A stretch of DNA of 23,127 bases from Jimgerdemannia flammicorona (lineage: Eukaryota; Mucoromycota; Endogonomycetes; Endogonales; Endogonaceae): the NCBI GenBank assembly GCA_003990745.1, contig RBNI01001310.1:1-23127 (forward strand), written 5' to 3'. The position numbers and the translations under genes were made by a program. The notes under the pieces were generated by a model, which was given only the letters and a program-made list of their open reading frames with translations, was not told where the DNA came from and did not search any database. Positions within the stretch are counted from its first letter, which is position 1, and every line of letters starts with the position of its first letter. Of the stretch, positions 10,690-18,955 are shown one piece after another.

Positions 10690-11700
10690 CACTCTCACAC
10701 CCACACTGGTACCCTTCGACCTGGCACCAACTCCTTCTACCGCTTCCTAGGCTGCTATGGCATCGATGATACCACTGCCTTTCCTCTTCACAACGACCTC
10801 CTCAGCTACTGGGCCCTATGGCTGGCCAATGATCAAAAGCCATATACCACCATCAAGAACTATTTCTACGATATCACCACTCATCAACTGGCCTACTGGT
10901 GAGGCCCCCCTCTCCACTATGCATCCTTACCCCTGTTCGACATAGTATTGAAATCCATTCAGTACCACCCACCCCCCTCACACTTACTGGAATGCCTTCC
11001 TATTACTTGTCAATACTTGCAGCTTATTCATGCTGCTCTTCCCCTTACTACACCTCATGGCGCCACCATATAGGCGGCCACGTATACAGCCTTTTATGGC
11101 CTCATGTGAATTGGCGAGCTGACATCTCCTGACTACCTACCATTCGACTCACACTGGCAAGCATGCAGGTGCCACCTTTGACAGCACTGGGACCCTACAC
11201 TTTCCTGGCCCTTTTGGTCTCTACACCTCCCTCACACTAAAACTGATACCTCAGGTGATGTATTTCTGGGGTTTTCAGGTGCCTTCGATTGCCCCTGTTC
11301 TGCGATTGACAATATGATCCACCTCTGCCCTGCCCGTCCCAAGGACCCTGTCTTCTCTTTCAGTCCCACTCAACCCCTCTCTCACTCAACATTCATCAAG
11401 GCCATTCAGGCCCCTTTAAGAGACACTCCACTAGCCACTGGAATTCATGGTCATTCCTTCCGTATCAGCGGCGCTACTCTTCTTGCATCAGTGGGATATC
11501 CAGATCACATCATTCAACTGGCTGGTTGGTGGAAGTCTACGGCCTTTCTGTATTACATCCAGCAACTCAACCAGATTCTACCTCAGATGACAGTCACCTT
11601 GGCCGCACTTCCTCTACTCAACTACCAGCAGGCCATGGGTTTGGCGGGTGGTGGCCAAAAGGTGCCCACAAGTGGTCAGCAGCACCAGCATTACATTTAG
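10690..11700 (+). pseudogene. Ngaro tyrosine recombinase
   Basis: Integration enzyme in place of a DDE integrase. The N-terminal helical part (FYRFLGCYGIDD, then a TIKNY-like SAM-type region) is at about 10735-10900. The catalytic core begins near 11020. Box I should read LRxGEL, but TGA at 11107-11109 stands where the catalytic Arg is expected, just before IGELTS. This fits CGA turned into TGA, with another stop near 11180. The last frame, 11314-11700, is open and keeps the H-x-x-R box (GHSFRISGATLLASVG, near 11448-11495), the GWW motif and the Tyr nucleophile in LYYIQQ near 11550. It ends at TAG 11698-11700, just before repeat B1. Identity is clear, and the enzyme is inactive. Confidence 0.88.
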
Positions 11701-11733
11701 GAGCCTTAACCACTTCCCAGGCCCATGGTTCTT

Positions 11734-11875
11734 TGGCCTCTTCACATACGAATGCGATTGGCAGGCCTTCAGAAGCATATGCTTTCTTTGAGCCAAACCC
11801 ATGTCCCACATCAGATTCATTTTATATAGAACACTATTCATCTCATGTTAGCCTCCTCATGTGCAGGACACTTTG
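11734..11875 (+). repeat. Split direct repeat B1
   Basis: Near-identical to 12242-12383, both 142 bp. Shared blocks include ACGAATGCGATTGGCAGGCC and CCCATGTCCCACATCAGATT. It lies between the recombinase stop and A2. Confidence 0.88.
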
Positions 11876-12201
11876 ATATAGTTATGAATGTAGTTCAAAA
11901 TGCAGCAAAGTGGCCATTGTGCTTAACACTTGTGCATCTAACATTCATCATACAATGTAACTACCATCTTAGATTAGTCAGTTTCAATTGCTTCCTGCAC
12001 CCTACCATGCACTTAAATATTCATGCAACATAATTATGCAATCCACCATCTTAGCTTAGTCAGTTTCAATCGCTTTTTGCACCCTACCTTAGCTAGCCCG
12101 AGCTCCAACCGTATGCCCAAGAGTTAGGCAGCGGCCACACATTTCCCTCAACATACTCTAGCAATCATTATTAGTAATTCATATCAATCAATTTCATGCA
12201 C
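11876..12201 (+). repeat. Split direct repeat A2
   Basis: Second copy of A1, directly following B1. In split-repeat elements the B1-A2 block preserves the junction of the circular intermediate, and here it defines both element ends. Confidence 0.86.
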
Positions 12202-12241
12202 CCCTCCCACCCATCCCCCTTTGGAACAATAAATGTATGCC

Positions 12242-12383
12242 TGGCCTCTTCGCATACGAATGCGATTGGCAGGCCTTCGGAAGCATATGCTTCCTTTGAG
12301 CCAAACCCATGTCCCACATCAGATTCATTTTATATAGAACACTATTCATCTCACATTAGCCTCCTCATGCACAGGATACTTTG
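12242..12383 (+). repeat. Split direct repeat B2 and right end of Ngaro
   Basis: Copy of B1. It ends in ACTTTG, after which the minus-strand gypsy integrase resumes at 12384. About 40 bases between A2 and B2 match neither repeat. Confidence 0.86.
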
Positions 12384-12852
12384 CTATGTATTGACTTTAT
12401 TGAGGGGTTCTGCCTCTATCAATTTTGTGAAAAGATCTATAATGATAATGATATATTGATTACTAGTTAAAGCCAAGAGAAGAGGGCCAATTACATATAT
12501 TGCAATATATGTAAAGAATACTAATTCTATGTATACTGATCCCAGGATCTGATTTTGTTAATCTTGTTTCTGTTTCTGGTATTTGTTACAGACCTGGACA
12601 AATCATCTGATATCTTTCTCTATTCCTGGCCACTATATTGCTCTTTCTTCTTACTTTATCATAACTATTTATTCCTCTTAGATAGCCAAGTTCATAGATT
12701 TCATTACTTGCTCCTTCTGATATTTAGATATGACTAGTAGCTTTTTTTTCTTCAGTATTTCTCTATTAGTTTTAAATTATTTCTATATTCTATTGATAAT
12801 TATTTATATCTATTTTTCCAGATATTGGGGCATCTTCACTATCTCAAATAGG
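12384..12852 (-). pseudogene. Ty3/gypsy integrase, upstream part (copy B-C)
   Basis: On the minus strand, right to left, the translation shows a decayed zinc-binding segment with WPGIEKDI and FVQVCNKYQKQK (near 12565-12650). The start of the catalytic core follows: VIGPLLLALTSNQY, then IIIDLFTKLIEAEPLNK at about 12395-12450, matching the DrFTKwiEa-type motif of Ty3 integrases. It carries several stops. At 12384 it meets the Ngaro end and continues in frame at 7425. On the right it is cut by the hAT terminal repeat at 12853, and no reverse transcriptase of this element is found on the other side. Confidence 0.75.
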
Positions 12853-12866
12853 TAGTGCCCTGAACA
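12853..12866 (+). repeat. hAT left terminal inverted repeat
   Basis: TAGTGCCCTGAACA; the reverse complement of 18942-18955 differs at one base (C versus T). Confidence 0.75.
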
Positions 12867-12894
12867 GATGGAGTTGATCTGGATGATATTTGAT

Positions 12895-13085
12895 TCAGGT
12901 TCATCATGTGATAAATTTGAATCAACTCAGATTGGTCTTGTGATCTGATCCAGATTGATCTGGATTGATCCAGATTGATTTATTCAGATTGATCCATCCA
13001 GATGATCCATCCAGATTGATCCAGATTGATCTATCTAGATTGATCTATCCAGATTGATCTATCCAGATTGATCTATCCAAATTGA
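12895..13085. repeat. Left subterminal repeat array of hAT
   Basis: About a dozen copies of the octamer-like GATTGATC in spaced runs (CCAGATTGATCTATCCAGAT and variants). Subterminal short repeats near hAT ends are usual binding sites for the transposase's BED finger; that role here is inferred. Confidence 0.65.
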
Positions 13086-13402
13086 AATCTTTGGTAATAT
13101 CACTCTTTCTTTTGTTCATTTAGCTCTTGTTTTTTTTTTTTCTGCCACACTTTAGTGACATCACCCTTTCCTTTTGTTCTCTCTCTTTTCTTAGTTCTTT
13201 TTTTTTTGTTCTTTCCTACTGCATCATGAGCAAATAAAACAGCAGCTTTTAATTTGTATGTTGGTCCAGTCTACTCATTTTTCACTCTGCAATAATCATC
13301 AAAAGAGGGAGTATTTGAGGTGGAAACACACTCTCTGCTGATAATGTTAGATTCTTTCTCATATGGGCAGCACACAAGCTGCTCATTGAGAGCTAAAGGG
13401 GT

Positions 13403-14730
13403 GACAGTGGTGGTAATAGTGGTGGCAATGGCAATGGCAATGGCAGTGGTAATAGCAGTGGTGATGGTGGGAATGAGGGAGAATTCTGGCAACAACTCAT
13501 GGCAGCCCTTCAGACCTCAAAATTCACAGACCTCACAGCTATATACACAGCAGCCTTTTTGGAGCAGCCAATAGTAGATGTAGATTGCTCACTCAGCTGC
13601 CACTTATTTACTTATGTTTATTTAAATTTTCCCAGTATGACCCAATTCACCTTGTGCTTTTCTTAGGGTCCACAGCTCTATGGCAAGATCTGCCAACTTT
13701 ATTTGGAATATTTGGTCAAGATGAAGAAAGGCTGTCAGACATTGCAGGGTATGCCTTTGGTGGCTGAGCTGTTGAGTCAATGCATTGCATGGTAGAGGTC
13801 TCAAAAGGAATAGAAGTAAGCCTTCATGAGCAATCTTGTACAACTTGTGTAACTTGTCAGCATGCAGCTCACTCACTCACTCACTCACACTCTTTTTCTG
13901 AAATACCGATCTCTGTGTTTTATTTAATTTCATTTTTTATATTATCTCCCACTAAAAAATACCCACACCTACATGCAACCTGCCCACACATAACCCATCT
14001 GCATACAACCTGTCTGCATGCAATCCATCCACATACAACCCATCTGTATACTTATTTTAGTCCCTCAGATCAGGACTCAGTTTCATTGGAAAGGAGAGTT
14101 CAAAGTTACCCAAGTTCAACCATGTCTGGCATCTGATCAAATAAAGAAATTTGAGAGCAAGATGTTCAGTATGAGCAATACCAGCATCATCATCAAGGCT
14201 TGGGGGTCTACATTCAAATCAGAGTCAATCATTCTCGACCAAGGAGTCCATTGGCCAGCAGGAGTAACCAATGACAAAGAGAACCATATCATTATTAATG
14301 AATACAGAGAGGTGGTTGTGATGGTGGTAAGGAACCTCTATGGTGACAAGCTTCACTGCTACATCCATGAGATTTGTGAGGATTGTATCAAATACTAGGT
14401 GGCAGATAAGAGAGGACAAAAAAAGCAAGGAGGGAGAGTTTGGGTGGGAATTGGAAATACTGTAATACTGGTGAAGGGTGGGTTCTGGAGTTCTGAAATC
14501 CTCTGCACTCATCTTTCTTTTTTTTTACTCCTCCCCAGATAAATCACACTCTTTACCGATATACTCTTTTTGATACAATTTCAGGGATGCACAAGATTCT
14601 GTACCCCTACCAGAACTTTAGAAGTGTCATTGAAGAGCAAACTATATGTGAGCATGACATGGCCTGCACAGTGATGGTGGCTATGATCTGGGGTTCTTTG
14701 AGTAGATTAGTAGAGTGTATAGTAGGCTAG
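13403..14730 (+). CDS. Possible spliced gene of unknown family inside hAT
   Basis: Four coding-like blocks. Block 1 (13403-13573) is a Gly/Asn/Ser-rich run followed by EFWQQLMAALQTSKFTDLTA; the first ATG in frame is 13499. Block 2 (13667 to about 13748) starts GPQLYGKICQLYLEY after a GT..AG intron-like gap of 93 nt. Block 3 (about 14068-14397) holds FHWKGEFKVTQVQPC and GVHWPAGVTND and ends at TAG. Block 4 (14585-14730) starts after TTTCAG and runs to TAG (MHKILYPYQNFRSVIEEQ). The family is not recognised. Joining blocks 2-3 and 3-4 is inference, no clean start is seen, and a TAA lies just upstream of block 1. It could be host-gene cargo, a second transposon ORF, or an unrelated relic. Confidence 0.3.
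13868..13890. repeat. (TCAC)n microsatellite
   Basis: Five to six tandem CACT/TCAC units, inside a presumed intron or non-coding gap. Confidence 0.8.
13964..14052. repeat. Imperfect tandem repeat, about 20 bp
   Basis: About four units related to CTGCATGCAACCTGTCYRCA, drifting along the array. Confidence 0.5.
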
Positions 14731-15132
14731 CTTGGTAGTAATCTCAGCATGGCTATATGTACATTCTTGGTGCAATTTAGTATGCTGTATAAGGTGAGGA
14801 GCTCTACTTTTTTGGAGTGCTGCAGCCCAGGGGGTTTCTGTGGCCCAGGGGATTTCTGCCCCCCTGCATGCAAAAAGGACTGACTAGTTGCCATCTGTTT
14901 TGGCAGTTTTCCAAGCCAGGGCTCCTGGGGCTAGACCAAGAGCAGAAATCCACCAGCACAGCCTAACAGTATGAGGTCCTGGGCCAAGGGTTCACCCAAC
15001 TGTATACTCATATCACATCAGTATATCAGGTGCAATGTTTCTCTGCCCACATACATAGATAACAATGTCACCCTGGTAATGTTTTATATTCTGGAAAGGA
15101 AGGGCTCATCAAGGCCTGGGACCAGTGGGTGG

Positions 15133-15229
15133 AGCAGTTTTTGTAAGGGTTAGGCAATCTTTCACAAGGGATAGGGGCAGTCTTTTGCAAGAGTTAGGCA
15201 GTCATTTCATGAGAGTTAGGCAGTCTTAT
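15133..15229. repeat. Tandem repeat of about 28 bp
   Basis: Four variants of AGTTAGGCAGTCTTTTGCA in a row, with small length changes. Confidence 0.6.
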
Positions 15230-15403
15230 GTGGGGGGTTGGGCCAGATACCTCTTCTGTAGTACTAGCTTAGCCATTATGCAGGGCCCTACTAGCCCCTT
15301 GGTCCTGCTCTGTAGTGCTGCCAGTATAGTGCTGCAGTACAGGGCCAGGGTGCCCATGGAACTCAAACTGGTGATGGGGCCCAAATCTGTGGTGGACTTT
15401 GTC

Positions 15404-15503
15404 CACTGGAAGTACCCTCTGACTACTGGAAATGCCCTCTGACTGCCAGAAGCACCCTTTGACCACCAGAAGCACTCTCCGACTGCCAGAAGCACTCTCT
15501 GCC
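15404..15503. repeat. Tandem repeat of 20-21 bp
   Basis: Five units of CCAGAAGCACYCTYTGACTG or close variants. The earlier units are the most diverged. Confidence 0.7.
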
Positions 15504-15527
15504 CTAGACTCCTTAGCAGCTTAGAAC

Positions 15528-15702
15528 TGCCCCTATGCCACTAGCAGAGGGCTGCAAATTTTGTATACTCTCTCTGCCAACCCTATACCCACTCATAAAT
15601 CTGCCCACTGACCTGGGCACTGACAGCTTGAGGCTGCCCCTTGCTGCTGGCAGAGGGCCACAAACATTGTATACTCCCTCTGCCACCACTACCAACCCCA
15701 CC
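15528..15702. repeat. Duplicated segment of about 60 bp
   Basis: The blocks at about 15530-15595 and 15636-15702 share GGCAGAGGGC-like, TTGTATACTC and TCTGCCA words in the same order. A shorter third echo lies at 15708-15740. Confidence 0.55.
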
Positions 15703-18072
15703 AACTGCTGCCCTACTTGGGCTGCAAACTCTCTGCCAAGTCCTCAGGTTTTACCTTTTTATTATTTTTGAAAGGTATTAAATATTCCATAAGGCCAACC
15801 AACTTATCTGTGAACCCCCAGGACCTGCTGAATTTTAGCAGCCCAAGCCCCACCAAGACTTCAGACACATATATGCTTGGATTGTCTCAGCATTCAGCAC
15901 ACACCTCTTTGGGACAACAAGGTCCACTCTATCTGAGAACACTCACTTGATGGGAGTGCTAGAGGCAGGAATTGCCACGTAGTCCTGAGCCATACCACAT
16001 AGGCTGGGGAAGTCTGTTTGACACAGCTGCACACCCCAGTGAGTAGAGTAGTGATTAGATTGGCAGGTTAAATTGGCCCAATGCCCACCTGACAACCCAT
16101 CTTCCACCAGTTGAGTACCTCTGCACCCTATAGCAGGATCACACAGTTGCTGGCAAGATAAATGATAAGTTTGTCTATTGATGGTAGCTCTTCCACTAAT
16201 GGCTCCCTCTTCCTCTTTCTGCTGAAATAAATGTGAGACAGGAGGGATCCCTCAGTATATTTATCTGGACTTCAGCCAGAACCTTGCAGCAGCATATAGT
16301 TTTTCCAGTATACTTCAATTATGGCCTACTTAGTTCTCTCAATGAAGTGCTACTCCCAGCCCTGATGTTTATGGTATTGTAGCTTTAAGTATGGGTCCAG
16401 CACTGTTTGAAGAAAAGGATGAGTGAGTTTTTGCAGAGGTTTCTCTGTTTTGGAAGGGGCAACAGCCATACACTGACATCAATATATCTATACTGATTGA
16501 GTATATAGCAGTATCTGTTTGAGAGTAGTATTTTCTGAGCTTGCTTAGAGCAACCTCCACAGCATCTCTCTGATCTGGGCTCAACTGTAAATCACTGCAA
16601 CCCTCCAGCCTATCCTCGAGCTTGTCCTCTAGCCGATCAATCAGAAGGTTGTATACTGGTATTGCTGAGCTTATTGTCAGGGTCGTTTGTTTGACTATAT
16701 CCTTCATATAATTGTCAAAACACTGGCAGTTATATGTGGTGAGGTGTTGTATTGTATAGAGGCAGATAAAACAAGTATGGAGGTAGACAAAATGAGTATG
16801 GAGCCAGAGCAATCACCACTTACTTTCAAAACTCTGACAACATTCCTAAGTATATCTCACTCACTTTCACCTAGAGCCTCAGTCTATATTTCCTTGTCGG
16901 CAGCCACTATTGAATCTATTGGCTTTTTTTTGTTTTTTTTTTTTTTTTAAAATAAATCTTCAATCATCCAAAACAAGTTACTTCAGCTAACTGAAGAAAA
17001 AAAGGATGCATACTACAGCAAACTCCAGCATGCACTGGATCATTGCAAATGTTGAGTTCCAATACATACAGACATCCAATATAAGCTCTTTCAGGGCTAA
17101 ACTAATTGTCCTACACTGTGCAGCAAATATGTCTCATCATTGTGGAGATGATCAGACTGACACAACCAGTTTATACAGCTTGGGAATTATACTCAGGACC
17201 CCTCCTCTCTCAGATGTTTTGTCTATATACATAAGATTGTTCTGAATAGCAAGATTCAGTATGTGGGCCTGACATCATATATAGCAGCTTTTTGCACCAA
17301 AGACCACATTTTCCTGTTTGAGGCTAGCTACTAAAACTTTGAAAAATGTTGAGTTGTTTGTAGCATTGTCTGTCATAATGGCCAAAATCTGTACTTGAAA
17401 TATTCAGTTGGTGAATTTATGTGAAAACAATAACCAATAAAATCTGGTTTGTTTTAGGACCTTCCTCAAAATGCCAATCTGATAGTAAGCCCACCTTTTT
17501 TATCTTGATTGTGATCCCAAGCTCTCAGATACAACTAATAAAAGCATCTGTGATATTGTCTCCAGAATGAGGGCCAGCAAGTTTGACAAAGTTAAGGTGA
17601 GAGATTTAAGCTACCAATCAAGGTCAATCCAATGACTGGTAATGCCCAGAAATGAAATTACATTAGGGGATGTCCATGTGTTGATCGTAAATGAAATTTT
17701 GCCTGCTGAATTCTGCTTATTGAATGTGAGATTAAATTGGTGAGCTCTTTTTATATAATTCAGCTTGCAAAAGTCACAGTGCTGCTCTTATTTTATATAT
17801 CTGAAGTATATGGTGGAGATTGTTGTGCTCCTTCCTATAGACCTCCAGGACATCTTTATAAATAGTATCAGTACTTGGCAAATACAAATCATACTTGAGA
17901 AGACCAAAGATGCTATGCAATTGATCACTCTTGATGGTTGTGAATAGCTGGTCTGTATACACAATCCAGCAAATGAGCCAATTTCGAAATTCTGCCAAAG
18001 AGTATGGCTAAATGTTTTTGATTAAATGGCATTGTTGGTACAGAAATGGTCGGGCAATTGGATAAATGTACC

Positions 18073-18086
18073 CACTACAGCTTTGA
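18073..18086. repeat. Target-site duplication, left of U6 copy
   Basis: CACTACAGCTTTGA, identical to 18217-18230. Matching 14-bp duplications are the mark of LINE-type (target-primed) insertion. Confidence 0.8.
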
Positions 18087-18216
18087 AAAAAAAAAACTTG
18101 CCCATATAGGGCTATCCACTCAGGAAGATAGTGTCATCCTTGTGCAGGGGTCATGCTAATCTTCTCTGTATCATTCCAATTTTTTCAAGTGTCAGCGGTC
18201 CCGAAGGACTTGACAA
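18087..18216 (-). ncRNA. U6 spliceosomal RNA retrocopy
   Basis: On the minus strand it carries the U6 5' hairpin (GTCCTTCGGGAC, 18198-18209). The core follows, including AATTGGAATGATACAGAGAA, the ACAGAGA box (18163-18169), GATTAGCATG, CCCCTGCACAAGGATGACAC and a 3' part with two small stems (CTATC/GATAG and GCCC/GGGC). It ends in 10-11 T at 18087-18096. Compared with the canonical core, single transitions are seen (GGAACG to GGAATG, ATGGCC to ATGACC). It is flanked by a perfect 14-bp duplication and lies within a transposase, so it is a retroposed copy and probably not an active gene. Confidence 0.88.
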
Positions 18217-18230
18217 CACTACAGCTTTGA
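18217..18230. repeat. Target-site duplication, right of U6 copy
   Basis: Second copy of CACTACAGCTTTGA. It abuts the 5' end of the U6 sequence, separated only by a few bases that belong to the RNA's 5' extension or to untemplated addition. Confidence 0.8.
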
Positions 18231-18659
18231 TGTCAATTTTATTTATCTTCATGTTCTTTTTGATTTTGTCAGAGTACTTGTCTTTTATGTATTGATATAT
18301 ATTTGAAGTTATATCACTAAGCATTTGAACTTCTGGCTAGTGCAGTTTATAGGGGTGGATGAAATAATATCATATATGTGTCAAAACAAAAAGTATCAAT
18401 AGGTGCATCTTAATTTTTTACCTGCAATAATTACAAATAACATCATCTCTATCTTAGCACGATTTTGCCAGATTTCAGAGCAAGGATTGTGTAGAAGGTG
18501 TGGAACTATCAGAGATATTTGACTTGAAGTATCATCGGTACTGTAAACTGTTGAAGACTGATCTGTCAACATGTGTGTTTGCATGTTTGTAAGTGGATGT
18601 ATATGTGTATGTGTATATTATGTATATATGTATATATATTGTATTGTGGACATGTCTGG

Positions 18660-18850
18660 CATATGAGTCATGTTGAGGATTTGGATTGGAGGATTCAGTT
18701 GAAGAATTTGGATGAGGATTCAAATTGAAGGATTCAAATTGGAGAATTTGAATTGGAGGATTTGAATTGGAGGATTCAGATTGAGTGATTCAGATTGAGT
18801 GATTCAGATTGGGGTGGTTAGGATGGGTGATTTAGATGGGGTGATTCAGA
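18660..18850. repeat. Right subterminal repeat array of hAT
   Basis: More than ten units of GGATTCAAATTG, GATTCAGATTGAGT and related words. They share the CAGATTGA core with the left array, in the same strand sense. Confidence 0.65.
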
Positions 18851-18941
18851 TTAATCCAAGTTAATTTGGATGGCTTTGGATTTAAGATTTGGATCAAACC
18901 ATCATGTGACAAATCAAATCTAGATTTGATTTGAATTAACT

Positions 18942-18955
18942 TGTTCAGAGCACTA
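18942..18955 (-). repeat. hAT right terminal inverted repeat
   Basis: TGTTCAGAGCACTA; pairs with 12853-12866. Confidence 0.75.

Larger units (their letters stand above)
7426..12383 (+). mobile_element. Ngaro-type tyrosine-recombinase retrotransposon (DIRS order)
   Basis: A 4958-bp element with the order gag, RT, RNase H, tyrosine recombinase and the split-direct-repeat layout A1-body-B1-A2-B2 that defines Ngaro/PAT-like members of the DIRS order. Repeats A (about 320 bp) and B (142 bp) are each present twice and highly similar. Ends are fixed by the B1/A2 junction (11875/11876), which marks the B end and A start. The flanks at 7425 and 12384 join in frame into one Ty3 integrase on the minus strand, without target duplication, as expected for recombinase-mediated integration. 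No methyltransferase domain, typical of DIRS1 relatives, is seen. Internal genes carry stops, mostly CAG, CAA or CGA turned into TAG, TAA or TGA, so this copy is dead but relatively young compared with its surroundings. Confidence 0.88.
14731..16368. other. Non-coding-looking part of hAT with GC-richer repeats
   Basis: No recognisable protein or RNA. Frames up to about 105 codons exist but run through repeats. The DNA is richer in G and C than its surroundings, with unusually many CTG/CAG and CCC/GGG words, yet CpG is nearly absent. It contains the three repeat groups listed separately. Confidence 0.4.
16369..18584 (-). pseudogene. hAT transposase (BED finger to C-terminal dimerisation domain)
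   Basis: Cut-and-paste transposase, decayed. On the minus strand the domains run in the right order. A BED-type zinc finger lies at about 18421-18510 (SEIWQNRAKIE, then VICNYC one frame over). A CWIVYTDQLF segment in the open stretch 17774-17998 matches the WIV-pF motif of hAT proteins. The catalytic-core motif TDNATNN is at 17350-17373. A WNST box (DVCMYWNSTFAMI) is at about 17025-17080. The C-terminal dimerisation domain lies at about 16490-16710 (SSAIPVYNLLIDRLED, then KLRKYYSQTD). A proposed ATG is at 18582-18584. Frameshifts, stops and poly-T at 16925-16950 break it, and a U6 retrocopy interrupts the linker after the finger. Confidence 0.8.
12853..18955 (-). mobile_element. hAT DNA transposon relic with cargo-like half
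   Basis: Ends carry inverted repeats TAGTGCYCTGAACA (12853-12866 and, reversed, 18942-18955; 13 of 14 match). Their TAGnG start is typical of hAT. Both ends have arrays of short GATTGA/CAGATTGA-type subterminal repeats. The transposase lies at 16369-18584 on the minus strand. At 6.1 kb the element is longer than most hATs because about 3.5 kb between the transposase end and the left repeat holds other sequence. The 8-bp flanks (CAAATAGG and ACTAAGAA) do not match, and the flanking genes are different gypsy elements in opposite orientations, so the two ends may come from two insertions. Confidence 0.75.

Noticed and set aside
10162..10704. Minus-strand frames opposite Ngaro pol
   Set aside because: They are shadows of the RT/RNase H frame, which has clear motifs on the plus strand.
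12895..13085. Regular short repeats resembling a CRISPR array
   Set aside because: Units are too short, spacing is irregular, there are no unique spacers, and the context is eukaryotic; they are hAT subterminal repeats.
13320..13574. Plus-strand frame with valine/alanine runs (and its minus-strand isoleucine/threonine mirror)
   Set aside because: Both come from the GGTGGCAATGGC repeat read in other frames; the Gly/Asn/Ser frame that continues into EFWQQL is the more protein-like one.
18087..18216. An active U6 gene
   Set aside because: The 14-bp target duplication, core transitions and position within a transposase point to a retrocopy; an active role cannot be fully excluded without expression data.
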